From NCBI RefSeq assembly GCF_000499845.2, contig NC_023756.2, positions 2,307,332-2,371,331 on the forward strand: a DNA stretch of 64,000 nucleotides, given 5' to 3'. A model generated the notes under the pieces. It was given only the letters and a program-made list of their open reading frames with translations. It was not told where the DNA came from and did no database searches. How positions within the stretch are numbered: position 1 is the first letter of the stretch; every line of letters starts with the position of its first letter. This DNA comes from Phaseolus vulgaris. Taxonomy: Eukaryota; Streptophyta; Magnoliopsida; Fabales; Fabaceae. Below are positions 24,206 to 37,366 of the stretch, piece by piece. A program made the translations under genes and the position numbers.

Positions 24206-24464
24206 GTTTGCTAAAATATTTTGATTTCTGAAAATCAAATTTAAATAAATAAAATATGCAAACTAATAAAAAAATGTAAAGAAAAAAAACGAGGTAAGAA
24301 AACATTATAGATGGTAAAATAGTTTAAATGTATAAAAAAATATTAAACAATTATTAGTTTTATTTATGTGTTATAATAGAAGGATGTTTTCTGGTTTGGA
24401 TAGATAGATAGATAGGGTGGGAAATAAGAACAGGAACTTCTCCTTTCTCAGACTGTGTTTGAAA

Positions 24465-27256
24465 ATGGCCACACTGTTCTCATCTTTCTCTCTGCATTCG
24501 ATTCGCCCCTCTTCTTCCCCACTTCCTTCTTCTTCCTCTTCTTCTCCCTCCTTTCTCTTTTGCAGCTTCCCCTTGCGCACTCGCAGTTCTTCTTTGAAGG
24601 CACAAACAGTTAAGAAGCGCGTGGTGAAGGCAGTGGAAGAAGAAACCCGGCAAGAAGAACTCAACGCTGATGAGAGTGCAGAGCCATCAATCTCGGAACA
24701 GCAACCCGTTGTGGTTCCAGTTTCCCCATCAGACACTCTTACCATGTTCTTTCAGGTACATCACTGCATTTTCTTCCTCCCTTTTCTACGCCAATTTCTA
24801 GTTCAGTTGGTGCTGTTTTGGAATTTGCAATACCCTTTTGAAAAATCGGAGTGGGAACTATGACTAACTCATATGTAGTGTGTGTTTTTGTCAATGTGGC
24901 TTTGGATTGAAGTTTTCATGAATTTTGCTGACCAACCCAAGTCACAAATTTTGATCTTTTTTTCACCCAATGAATCAATCTGTGTCTTTTTCGTGCAATT
25001 GGGGTGTTACATTATAAGGGGATTGCATCAAATTTGTACACGGATAGGACAAGCTGTGATCTTTGCCAATCCAGACGGGACCAAGTCGTGTAAGTTAGAA
25101 TAAATAACCAGACTAATCCCATAATTAGCATGAAAATAACCAAACTAATCTATGAAAGATGTAGCATCATTATGTTAGTCCCAGCAAATGAAGATTACTA
25201 CTTAAGACGTTGATATATGCATTTTGTTGTTCAAATTAGTCCCGGAGTTAACAGTGATGCGAACAAATTTGACCAATGAAGTGAAATATATATGTTGCGA
25301 CCTATAGGGAGGGTAATTTCCATGTTCTATGGTCTAAGAGATGAAAGGAAATAATTGATTTAAACACTCACTAATTTTCACTCCAATGGTAGAATCCAAC
25401 TTAAGTTCGTGACTTATTTTTAGTGGTTTTCATTTTATCTCTTCATTCACACGAGAACCCTTGTTTTGACTTGAAAAAAATGTTTTTATAATGGTTAATC
25501 AACCTTGGTTGTACTTGGTTATAGAAGCAGTTTCTATAATAACTCATTTGCAGCAATGATATTTTCAATTTTTGCTTAACTTTAAGAACTAACATAAGCA
25601 TCTGGAGCAGAGTTGCTCCAATATGTTTGACATAATATCATTCAAAGGGTAAATGGAGGGTTATTCAATAGCTTATATTAGTGCCCTCCCGACAAGGGCC
25701 AATGAACTAAGGTCTAAACTATTTCTCACACTAATCAGCATTTTAGCTGTCTAAATCCATAACAGATTAGATATCCTGGCTTTGAGTCATAGTTTCTAGA
25801 GTTATAGAATTATTTTTCCCCTAAAGAATTGTGCAATTGGATCTTCAGGTAGATACCTTTTCTGTTTATAACTGTATCACTTTTCTTGAGACTGACGTCT
25901 ACTTTTGCATATTTTAAGGCAGAGGGAACAGCGAGTGAATCGGCTATTCCAGCTTTAACCAAAGCTTTAGAGGTATCTCTTTGATCTTTTGAATCTTCTA
26001 TTTTGCTCAATCTCTTCAATGTGAATGTAAACTTGATGTAAATATAACTTTGGTGCTGCGTATGTTCATATGTTTACTCATGTTGTCATTTAGTTCTTGG
26101 TTCCTCTATGAACATAGCAGCAACAATTCCTATGATTTAGGTCATTGTTTTAAAATCATTCCTCTGAAACAGACTTGAGTCGTTGTTGTCGTCTGGTTTC
26201 CTTTTACTAGAGGATGATGTATGAGGTTAAAAGTCCGATACCAAATGTTAGTCATGTTTATTCAGACCCAATATCATATATATCTTAGATTCAAATTTTG
26301 ATTGAAAAAAAAAATTGTTTGCAAAACCATGGTCAATCTATTTTTTAATGTGGGGAGAGGATCAAAGGATGGTGAAATGAAAGAGGGTAAATCACATCAG
26401 CATTGTTTAGCTGTGAGACTTGGAACTCCTTTTTATGCTGGAGCATTTGTACCCTCTCCTTTCTATTGTAGTAGCCTCATGCACATGATTGGGTTTAAAG
26501 TGTACAAATTACATGGTCATTTAGCAACTTGTCACAGTATTTTGGCCTTGGAGAAAGTAAACTTATCATACAGCCAAATACTGCTTTCTCAATGGAGGTG
26601 ATGTGAGGGGGAGTATGTTCTTTGTTTCCAGCCACACTAATAGCTTAATCTAACAATGGGTATGACTATTATTTATATGCCTTCCATCAAGGTTTTATCA
26701 ATATAGACAGCTTTTAATTATATTTTTATGTAAGAATCTGGTGGTCACATTGATAGTTTTTCTTTCTTCATGCTTTTGCAATGTTGTCCTTAACACTTGG
26801 TTATCATGGTTTCATATTTTTCTAGGAGACAGAAGGTGTTACTGATTTGAAGGTTCAGCTTTCTGAGGGACTTGCAATTTTAGAGGTATGCTTTAAACAC
26901 TTCAATACAATTGCCAATTGCCACAAAGCTTAATTGTTCAAATGTTGAACTCCAAACTCTTGATAATGGAATTGAAATCCCTATGGCATAATTGAATTGT
27001 TGAAACACATTATATTCCTGAATCCCCTTGCCATTAAGCTTTTTATATGCAGAATATGGCTATCTAATTGTCCAATGAGTCTAGTTTTTCTGCAATATCA
27101 TTGATGACTTTCTGTGTTATTGTTCAGTTGAAGAAACAGACAACTGTCCAAGCTACAGGAGTGGCTTCTGGTCTGGTAGAAACCATACAAGGTTCAGGCT
27201 TTAAATTACAGACATTAAATCTTAGTTTTGAAGATGAAGAAGTTGCAGTTGCATAA
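24465..27256 (+). CDS. Predicted plastid protein with a cysteine-less HMA-like domain
   Basis: Function is not known to me. Exons: 24465-24755, 25919-25972, 26826-26885, 27128-27256, all phase 0, giving 177 aa. Residues 1-45 are Ser/Arg/Phe-rich with almost no acidic residues, like a chloroplast transit peptide. Residues 50-85 are a charged linker. Residues ~86-170 follow the beta-alpha-beta-beta-alpha-beta rhythm of heavy-metal-associated (HMA) domains: DTLTMFFQAEG, SAIPALTKALEETEGV, TDLKVQLSEGLAILEL, VASGLVETIQGSGFKLQTL. The loop that would hold CxxC reads GTAS, so copper-type binding is not expected. The upstream in-frame extension starts with GTG, so the ATG at 24465 is preferred. The gene model is well supported by four frame-compatible exons; the fold assignment is inference. 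Confidence 0.85.
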
Positions 27257-27570
27257 TAGACTAAATGTGTTGGTGTAATAGCAATAGTTTGAGGGAATTT
27301 TTTTTAAGGAAGTCACAACCTCTTCACACTTACCTGACTAGAGCTTCCAACAGACCTTTTGGTTTGTATAGATCTGACTATGGTTGTTGGTTATTGTTCT
27401 TGCATTGCAGCCATGGATGTTATCATTCTTAATTATTAGTTCTTGAAAAGTGAAAGAGTATTTCATGGTGAAATTCTTTCATTGATTGTTGTTACTTGAG
27501 GTGTTAGCCTAGCTAAGATGTTAAGTTTCGTAATGATACCTAACATAAAAGCTTTTATAAAAAAAAAATG

Positions 27571-27653
27571 GTTTCAAATTTAGTCTCTATAGCAACTAAT
27601 TATTTTTTGTCTCTAAAATTGATTTCAATTCAATGATTTTTTTTTTTGTAGTG
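27571..27653. mobile_element. Right end of a palindromic MITE, truncated
   Basis: Only the terminal ~80 bp are left: TAGTCTCTATAGCAACTAAT, TGTCTCTAAAATTGATTTC, then TTTTTTGTAGTG. It sits about 300 bases after the stop codon of the plastid-protein gene. Confidence 0.75.
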
Positions 27654-28254
27654 ATTGATATAATTTATTTGGAGATAAATTAGAAATAAAAAATTAATAT
27701 TTTATTGAAAATTAAGAACATCAATTCATTTCAAATTCTTCAAAAGATTAAAATGGTTATATAAAAGCTAAACTATTATAGGAGAGTGTTTTCTCTCTAG
27801 AACATTCATAACTATCCACTTTGAAAACCAGAATTATCATAAACATGTTCTAATGCACTAATGAAAATTGAGATATGAGAGAGAATTTTAAATGTGAAAT
27901 GCTTATATATCATTTTGATACTGTGTATTTTTTCTATATACAAACTTCAATGGCAAGCACATGATCCTTATTGGATCTGGATTAACATATTATAATCAAT
28001 ACTTGCACAACAAAGTAATTAATAATTAATAACAAGAAGAAGATTAGATAGCAAATCAGATTAATGAAGTTAATTACAAGTGGATGTTGTCTTCTCATGA
28101 AACATTAGTCAAAGTGCAAATCGCATTATTAGTTGTTTATTACCTGATTCTCATGCAAAGGTATAAATTAAACTATTAACTCTTAATCAATAAAGTATAA
28201 CACAGTTCATGGATCATTTTTTTAAAAAAAAAATACATTGACACTAGTAGACAA

Positions 28255-28680
28255 CAGATAGAGGTCTTAGCATCCGGTTAGTATCGACTGACATGAACAG
28301 ATTCATTAAACCTAACAAAAGATTAGTTGCACCAAACAGTGATTAAACATTAGATAATACGTTCTTAATTATTATTCAAATTTTTAATCCGGCCCAATAA
28401 CAAAAGGTCCATGATGATCATATAAATTATCACAAATTTTGAAAGAAAAATATGTTATTATCACGCATTGATTACACTGAGTACCAAATACCGAGATCTC
28501 ACTTGAACGTCAGAGTATCTTTTACGGGTACCATCCGAATTTGGAGTTTGCTAGGAAGAAGAAGATAACAAAAGAAAAGAAGGAAGACGTTCATTGAAAT
28601 TAGAAAGTAATAAAAGATCGACCGACCAACCAATAAAGAGGTAATAGTTCTCTCAACATCAACCTGTTCGAACAAAATTT
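28255..28680 (+). repeat. Dispersed LTR-like repeat, copy 2
   Basis: Blocks in family order: AAGGTCCATGATGATCATAT, GAGTACCAAATACCGAGATC, ACTTGAACGTCAGAGTATCT, TTTTACGGGTACCATCCGAA, then a GAAGAAGAAG tail and GATCGACCGACCAACC. The layout (a TATA-like ATATAAAT, then the CGTCAGAGT block) is like the promoter-to-U5 part of an LTR. Confidence 0.65.
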
Positions 28681-30069
28681 ATTACAAATATAAAAAAAAA
28701 AGTAGGCTAAATAACATTTATACGTTTTAATTTTTTAGACATGGATGTAATTGTTTAAGGAGTATCTTCAATATTTCTTAATATATAAATGCACTAACAA
28801 ATAAATTACTTCTACTAGATTTTATTTTCCCCATTATTTGCAATTACACTGTAAAGTATCATGAATATTCTTATAAATTGAGTCGTACAATACTCATTTC
28901 TTTAATATTCTGCTGTGATTTAATTGCATCCACAACTAATTTCATTTAATGCATTAACTACAGTGTTGTAAAGACTACTCTTCGTCAGTCAGGTGATAAA
29001 TATGTAAGAAGCGGGACACAATATTCTATAAATAAATGTCAGTAATTTAACTTTTTATATTAATTAAAATTACATAATTATGTGATTCTCATTCAAGAGT
29101 TTAATTTTTTTTTAAATATTAACAGTTAAGAGTAAATTTTTTAAGGTTAATATTGTTAAAATTAATTACTATATTTAATTTAAAATATTATTTATTTTAA
29201 AAATTTATATTTTATCATAATTTTATCTTTAAAAAGTATCACAAAAGTAAAACGTATATAAAACGTTTTTTTTCTTAATTTCTAAATAATTTGAAATTAT
29301 ATTGAACATATGGAAATACCAATTTTATATTTTAATTGAATTTTCTCTTAGTTTATTTTTGTGTTTATATTTTTATAATTATGATAATCATAAGACAATA
29401 CTATTTTTTCCAAAAGACGAAATATATATATATATTTGATTTATTTTTGTGAGCTCACATGTTTTATATAACTATATAATATAATATAATGTATATACAA
29501 TATTTTATTACTTTTAGTTTATTTTAATTTTTTTAATAGTGAGGACGTTACAATTGTGTTGATCTTTGATTACTACTAAGAAATATTTGATTATTAACTT
29601 AATTTGATCTAAAGTTGATTCGTACAAGTTTTATAATTATGTTCAGTTACTTTTTCAAGACAGATTCCACTATGCTTTGGATGTCTCAACTTGATGTGAT
29701 GTTTTATATTTCTTTAAATGATAAATTTCTTTTGAATAGTTCTGTATTCATAATAAACTTTCATTGACTGCATATAAATCTCCCAGTTTCAAAACATTGA
29801 GTTCAGAATATTTCATTTTTTTCTTTTTTTGATTCAAGTTAGATTTGAATTCAAAATAATGTCTCAGATAAATATAAAATTCACCTCTAGCAATCACTTG
29901 TCACACAGAATAATGAGAAGTAATAAATCATTATAGAAAAAGTGTGTTTATATTAAATATTAAGTTTAAAAAAATATTAATTATGTTTTGATATTGAGTA
30001 TGTTGAGATGATATCATTAGGATCAATCATTTCATATAGTGTATTATTTGTTTTGAAAATTGTATTGGT

Positions 30070-30490
30070 CGAGTTCGTACGATAAGTAAAGATCTCAGTA
30101 TCTGGTCGGGTCAACTAACATGACCAAATTCATTATACCTAAAAGAAGATTAACAAAACTAAACAACGATTATGTATTAGGTAATACACTTTTAATCATG
30201 GTCCAAAATTTTAATCTGACTCAATATCAAAGGATCCATGATAAGTTCATATAAATAGTCATAAATTTTGAGAATAAGGTATGTCATCATTCTGCACTTA
30301 TAGCATCGAATACCGAATATCGAGATTTCACTAAAGCGTCAGAGTATCTTTTGCAGGTATCATCTGAGCTTGAAACATACAAGAACAAGAAGGAGAAGTA
30401 CAAAGAAAAAGTTGTATAGCTATTTTAAGAATGAGGAAGTAGTGGAAAATCAATCAACCGAATCATTCTATTCTTTTCAACCCCGTAAAT
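30070..30490 (+). repeat. Dispersed LTR-like repeat, copy 3
   Basis: Blocks: TTAATCATGGTCCAAAATTT, AAGGATCCATGATAAGTTCA, TATAAATAG, CGAATACCGAATATCGAGAT, AAAGCGTCAGAGTATCTTTT, GCAGGTATCATC, then a GAAGGAGAAG tail. It lies about 1.4 kb after copy 2 in the same orientation. Confidence 0.65.
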
Positions 30491-31536
30491 TATCTTTAAT
30501 TTTAATTATATTGTACAATGTACATACCAGAACATTTTGCAATTGAATTAGCTTAAAAAATACCAAATTGTGCTTAAAACATGACCCTAAGATTGACTTG
30601 TCTAACAATTGGGGTCAGGTTCCTTTTAGACATAGTCACCAAACTTTTTATGAAATAAAAATGTGTCTATGTAAAGATCATGGTCCATGGACCAATTCTA
30701 CATCAACAAGGACCATATGAGACCTTCACCATTACACAACAAATTCTAGCACATATTAACAAGTTTGTAATAACTTCAGACACCTTACTCAATGAAATGT
30801 GGTTATAAATATTCTACATTTAAAAATACAAACTATTACTATTTTAGATTCATCAGGTATTTATTTTATTGGGATATATTTTTATTTTGTTTAACTGATT
30901 ATTTGATGTTTCTACTCACAAAATGATTTATATTTATTTTTTTATAAAAAAAAAATTATTATTATTATTTTATTATTATTTAAAAAGTATTATGATGATG
31001 AGTAGATGAGTATGGCCCAAAGAATGGAAAGTGAAGGTTTGGTAATGTGGTTGGGATGTCCCATCATGGAATGATCTTGCCAAGTGCTAGGTTGGCAATG
31101 GGTCTTTGAATAAGGACTTACTCAAAAAAGAACATAAATAAATAGCTTCATTTTGTGGACATGTGTTATGTCGTTCAATATAGACACACTACACTCTTAA
31201 TAATATTATTTTTTTCATCATAACCTTTGGAATCCTATGGTAACCTTCTCCACATGCCAACAACTCTTGCACAAAACAAAAAAAAATTGCCCATTGCCTT
31301 TGGAAACCAATTTCATTATCATCAACTTGCATTTCTTTTACTCATATATATTCTAACAACTCTATCACCTCATCATAGATAAATGTTTTGGCTTAAATAA
31401 ATTTGAGATCTTTAATATATGGTTAGCTTTTACTTTAAGTATTCTAATAAATTATAATTTTTTTTAAGTATCCGAAAGAAAATTTATCTATATTTAATTT
31501 TTATTAACATTAGTTATGAGTTTAGAATACGAGCAC

Positions 31537-31575
<39 letters not shown>

Positions 31576-31664
31576 GTTGTGTTATACTTCAAGTTCACAT
31601 CTTACTATAAAATCAAAATAATTTAAAAATTATTCTAATGAGTGTTTGTGCTGAGCCTATCAGT

Positions 31665-31850
31665 TATCCGAATCACTATCAGACCACTTATAAATATATA
31701 ATTTCATACACAAATTGGGTTTCGATGTGAAAGAGGGTTGAAAATCACAAATGATGTTTCATAGTGTATAAGTGAATGTAAATTTTATCTTATAAGTCGA
31801 TTTTATAAGGTTATGTTAGACTTAAAATCACTTCATAATAATAAATATGT
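31665..31850 (+). repeat. Remnant of the PBS-associated repeat family
   Basis: The order ATCAGACCACTTATAAATAT, GATGTGAAAGAGG, GTGTATAAGTGAATGTAAAT, CTTATAAGTCGATTTTATAA, GTTAGACTTAAAATCACTTC parallels the copy at 52.8-53.05 kb. Strongly decayed. Confidence 0.5.
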
Positions 31851-32410
31851 ATATAAATTACATTTCAAACTCATGAGTTAATTTTTATAAGAATTACATT
31901 TTTAGTTTCTTGTTTTGAAAGGATTAATGATGGATGATAAAACGTATTTATTTCTAATTACTGTTATCTATCTTGATTATTTATTTGCGTGTTTGAAATT
32001 TGTTTGATGCCATTATTTATATTAAATTCATAGTCAAAATAAATAAGTATGTGTACTTATAGTGTATGAAATAGAAATACGTCAAAATATTAATCATTTA
32101 AAATTACTTATATAGCATTACTCAATTACTTTAAAATACCTAGTTATAATATTGATACTCTCTTTTTCATTAGACAAGACATATTAATAATGACAAAGTT
32201 AATATTTATTTTCTATTGTAACATAATAGACAAGCACTTCCAATTTAAAATTTAAGGATTAAACCAATTAAAAGTCATCTTTACATTTAAAACAATTATT
32301 AAAAAAGGAAATACTTAATAATGAAATCTTTCACTGTTAAACTCATAAATTAACTGCTACGAAATTGTTTTAATTTAATTAAATATCACAAGTTCAATAT
32401 ATTGTTTTAA

Positions 32411-32414
<4 letters not shown>

Positions 32415-32447
<33 letters not shown>
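32415..32447. repeat. (AT)n microsatellite
   Basis: About 33 bases of AT. Shorter AT runs occur at 2934-2955, 3979-4001, 7223-7248 and 31544-31569. Confidence 0.97.
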
Positions 32448-32452
<5 letters not shown>

Positions 32453-32752
32453 CTTATAAGGAAGGTTTTGACATTTATAGAAACCTTACTCAATTGAAAT
32501 AAAATCGTATCTCGTAATGTAGGTGTAAAAAACTAAATCTTCCTAGTACTTTAATAAAGAGGTGTATTAGTTTTTTTTTTTCCAGAGTATGGTTCATCAA
32601 ACTTGTTGAATACTAACCTAACTCGATAGAAAGAAAAATAAAGTTTAATAAGATTGAATTTAAGTGGTATTTCAACAAAGTTTTGTTCCATGCTAAATTA
32701 ATCTGTTGAATAAATAAATAAATAAAAACTAATTATATATTGATTGATTTTA

Positions 32753-32999
32753 TCACTATTAGAAAATTATTAATAAAAACGATTTAAAAAAATAATTATT
32801 ATATTAACTAAAATATATATTATTCTAAAAATTAAAAAATTATTAATATTTAAATTAATTTCTATTATTGAAAAATAGTTTTTAAATTAGTATTTAATTA
32901 GTTATCAAAATTTAACTACCAATTAGTTAATATAGTCAATATATAAAAATTAATTATTTTTTATCTCTAAAATTAATTTTTATTTAATAATTTTTAAAA
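32753..32999. mobile_element. Decayed palindromic MITE copy
   Basis: It begins CACTATTAGAAAATTATTAA and ends TTAATTTTTATTTAATAATT, with internal blocks in the family order but a shortened middle. Confidence 0.65.
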
Positions 33000-34277
33000 A
33001 TATATATTATATATATTCTTATTTTATTTAAAGTAGTTGTAGTAAATAAGTGTAGAAATGAGATGTAGTTGAAAATGTATGAGATAAGAAAGATGGAAAT
33101 ATGAACCCTAAATTTGAATGCAAAAACATGTCTACCATTCCCATTGAGAAGATGTTGGACAATGCACATGATGTCACATGCCCTACTTCCAACGTTTGGT
33201 AATGTTACACCCTTAGTAACATGTTTCACAACCACCGTATCTACTCATAGATACATGTGTTTCATTCCTATTTCATTTATCACTTTCTTCAAAATTAATA
33301 AAAATAAATACATTTCTTTTATTTCTAAACTCTTCTTTCCTTCAAAATTAAAAGAAAAATATCCATTTAAAAACTTAAGTTAAACATCAATATAGATTCT
33401 CAAATTTAGAATTACTATTTACCTTTAACGAGTCTCTCTTCTATTTTTGTAGTTTTTAATTAATTTTAATCAATAAAAAAAAACCTTGTATATTTGCTAC
33501 TCTTTATTTTATGCATTTTTATGCAAAAAGAAACAAGAAAATGAAGACCTTGTGCCTTTTCCTCTGCAACTTTGGTGTTTGTCGTAAAAAAATAAGTAAA
33601 GGGTTTGTTCTTTCATATATGGTAAAAAAAAGAGACAATGAAGAAGGGTTGGTTTCATATAGATGATAAAAGGTAGGATACTTTCTTATTATTCATTACT
33701 TGGAAATTAAATTTTTTTGTTGCAATTTCAATGAACTTTTTTTTTTCTTTTATAAAAAATTGATTAAACCCAACAAACGAAAAAAATTCAATGTGGCAAT
33801 GGTGACTATAGCGTTAAGTGGTGAGAGAGAGAACATTGAAAGAAGAAGACCAAACCCCAACTAGTGGCGACAAAATTATTGCACCACCCATCACCACTGC
33901 CAACGTGTGACTGGTGCTACAAAGAACCCAACCCCAAAAACAAAAATGAAAAACACGACAATTGTGAACTGTACGTGACGCAACGAGGGAAAAGAAGCGG
34001 TGAATGTTTCGCACCATCCACTACCACGACCAACGTTACCGGAGATCCAAAGAACCAAACTAAAAAAGAAAATGCAAAGAACCATGTTTATGCGATGGAA
34101 TGAGGAATAAGAAAAAGCAAACGAGGGTGCGAGAGGAAAGTGAACGTCAAACTACGAAACCTAAAATTTTAAAACAACACATATAATATAGATTTCTCAT
34201 GTAACCAATGTTATATGTGCTTGTCTTTTTTTTGTGATTTTTAGCATATTACATGAATTATAAGTATAACCGATGTA

Positions 34278-34358
34278 ATATCTATGGTGGAAATTACAAA
34301 AATGTCACTGTTTATGATATCTATGGTGGAAATTACAAAAATGTCACTGTTTATGATG
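34278..34358 (+). repeat. 39-bp tandem duplication
   Basis: Two perfect adjacent copies of a 39-bp unit starting TCTATGGTGGAAATTAC (at 34281 and 34320). Confidence 0.95.
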
Positions 34359-34364
34359 TAATTT

Positions 34365-34545
34365 TGAATATATACATAGATATTAATTTAGAAATTATTT
34401 ATTAATAATATAAACTATTTTATATACTAATAATTTTTGTAGTATTTAAAATAGTATTTAATTTAGTTAATGTAATAACTAATTATTTTTTATTTTTAAA
34501 ATTAATTTTTATTTAATAATTTTATTGTATTGTAGTAACTAATTT
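34365..34545. mobile_element. Right half of a palindromic MITE
   Basis: Sequence from ATAGATATTAATTTAGAAAT to TTTTTATTTAATAATTTTAT matches the right half of the family; the left half is missing. Confidence 0.55.
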
Positions 34546-36982
34546 TTGTTTATAATAATTATTTATTAAAATAATATTTTTTTTAAAACGAACTTAAACA
34601 AATCCTTAAAGCATTTAAACTATCTCGTTATTTTTTATTTAATTTTAAGTGAGTTGCATATTACATTATTTTTAAGATCATCTTAAAATTTCACTTTATA
34701 GAATTCGTACTTTAATATTTTATTTTCACTACAATCTTTTATAACTTAAACAAATAATTTAATTATAATTAGTATTTTCTTATTTTCAATACCCATATTC
34801 TTATCCAACATTCAAATCTTACATTTAAAATTCTTGCCATATTAAATTAAATATATATACATGCTCCATTGAAAACTTATGGATATTATACTTTAACTAA
34901 CATTGTAATTGGAGATATATCTACAAATTAAATATTATATATTATAAATTTAGTTGAATTAGGGATGAAAAGTATTCTTTTTTTTACTGAAAAAGTAGGC
35001 ATTGTTGATAATAAAAGCGAAATGTGTGAATTTACGTGTCTCTTACTTCAAGTTTCCAACCTGTCTGTAATAATAGCATGGACACTATTAAAATACTGTG
35101 ATTAGTTAATTAAAATCGATATAACACTTTAAATTACTATGAATAAAATTTAAATTAAAAAGTTTATTTAATACCTTTTGAGAAATTTTATATTTAATTT
35201 TTTCACAAATATTCTATCTATTACAAAACATAAAAAATATTAATAATAACAATAAATATTCATATTCAAATCATAAACTAGTAAAACTATTTTTTTAATT
35301 TATTTAATAATATTTATAATGTTAAACAACTCGACAGCCAAAACACTGTGAATATAATATTTTCTAGATTTTTAATTTAATATAATTGAAAAATTATCAA
35401 ACTAAATATCTATGAACATTTTTTACACTGGTGAATTATTTTTTTAATTACATATTTAATTTTTTAATACTTTTAAATTAAATACTTTTTTTAGCAAAGT
35501 GTGACAAAATATGATGTGCCAATTGCTTATTATATAGTATAATCAAAATATAAAATATTAATTATTTTTAAAATAATTTTAAAAAAAATCATTAAAAAAA
35601 TAGTTTATGTTTTTTTACCATAATAAATTATTATGTTAGAAAATAATTGATTATATTGGTAAAAAATACCTTCACATGTTTTGCAAATAATGAATTATTA
35701 TAGGAAAAAAATAACAGGAAAAAAATCTAACCTTTCAGAAATAATTCGCTTAAAGTTTAATAGTAATTAATTAACATATTTTTAAAATAATTTTTGGATT
35801 GATAAAGTAACATAATATTATTCTTATATTCATTGGCGGTTATAATTGATTTTTTTATTAACGATAATTTTAGAAAACTTTAATTTTAAATTTTTAAAAG
35901 TCATTTAAAATCAATTCAGATAAATTGTATTTTCCAACCATTCTTTATTTTATACACAGTATTGACCAGTTTACTTTTTTTTTTTATTAATAACTAATTT
36001 GTAAATAAATGACCAAATATAAATTCCAGCTGTTTTACATTATGCAACATTATACGAAATTATTATTTTTTCAAGAAAAAGGAATTAAACTTTTAAATTT
36101 TATTCTGACGGTGACACATCAACGGATATAACGCAATCTAAAAAATAGAGCACGATTACCGTACTGTGTTCTTTCTTCACCTTTATGATGATTGCAATCT
36201 CTGCATTGTACCTATTTTTTAAATAAATAAAAATTATCCTATTTAATTTTTATGAATAAGAAGAAAAAATGAAAGAAGTGACATTTTTTAATTAAAATAT
36301 TTGATAAATTAAAATTTAATTTTCTTATTTTCAGATGTCATAATAATACTATATACTTTCAGAACTCATAGTATTTTATTGAAAAAAACTTATAAGAGTA
36401 TTTATAAATTATTAGTTAACAAAATTTTCTCATTACTAAGAACATTACTAACTAATTAAGGGCATGATTTGATTTTTGATTTGGATGTTTTCAAACTGAG
36501 TTTACAATTTTTTTTTGTATATTTGGTTCTCCTTAAAAATACATTTATTTATTTATATTTCGCTTAAAACTAAATTTCTACAAAAGTAAGATCAATATTC
36601 TTTTTAAAATAATTAACTTAAGTTGAGGCAAATTAGTCTTTACAAAATATGATTTATCTAAGGCACCCGATTTAACCATTATATGATATTAACTATATAC
36701 ATATATTAATTATATTAAATCTAAATTAATATATGTTAATATTCTCATTAATTATAATCACACTCTCCTAACATCATTGTTTTGCATTACACTTCTAACA
36801 TCATATTTTATATGAATCTATATAGTTACAAATGTGATTATTAGATATAAGGTGTTTTCCAATAAATTTTAAAATTATGATATAGAAGTTTTACCAAAAT
36901 TTAATGTGTTATATCTTGAATTCACTAAACCTTTGATTAACATGTGTCCTTGATGCTAGGTGCACAAAACATCAATTATCAA

Positions 36983-37366
36983 CACTACAAGAAAATCATG
37001 AAATAGAAACTAATTTGTAGAAACCAAAATAATTAGTTGCAATAGTAACTAAATTAGAGACCATTTTAGAAACTAAAAAGAATTTTGGTTTCTAAATTAG
37101 TTTCTATTATTTTCTATTATTGTTAAATATTTTCTAAATTGGTATCTAATTAGCAACCAAAGTTTTTGCTACTAAATTTAGAAACTAAATAATTGGTAGT
37201 TAAAACCTTAGTTGCTAATTAGATATCAATTTATAAACTATTTAGAAACTAATTTAGAAACCAATTTTTTTTTTAGTTTCTAAAATGGTCTCTATTTTAG
37301 TTCCTATTGTAACTAATTATTTTGGTCTCTAAAAATTGGTTTTTATTTCATGATTTTTTTGTAGTG
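36983..37366. mobile_element. CACTA-type palindromic MITE (best-preserved copy)
   Basis: The 384-bp element begins CACTACAAGAAAATCATGAA and ends TTCATGATTTTTTTGTAGTG, the reverse complement with few mismatches. The inverted symmetry continues inward (AATAATTAGTTGC against GTAACTAATTATT; TTTTAGAAACTAAA against TTTAGTTTCTAAAA), so each arm is close to half the element. CACTA...TAGTG ends define the CACTA/En-Spm superfamily. There is no coding capacity. A 3-bp target duplication is not clear (CAA before, AAA after). Confidence 0.85.

Noticed and set aside
26302..26601. 99-codon frame inside an intron of the plastid-protein gene
   Set aside because: It starts with TTG, lies between exons 2 and 3 and shows no domain; probably chance or a repeat fragment.
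33114..33383. 89-codon frame and its antisense partner
   Set aside because: The 3' part is AT-driven Lys/Phe/Ile sequence. The 5' part shows no domain, and no hairpin good enough for a miRNA was found by eye.
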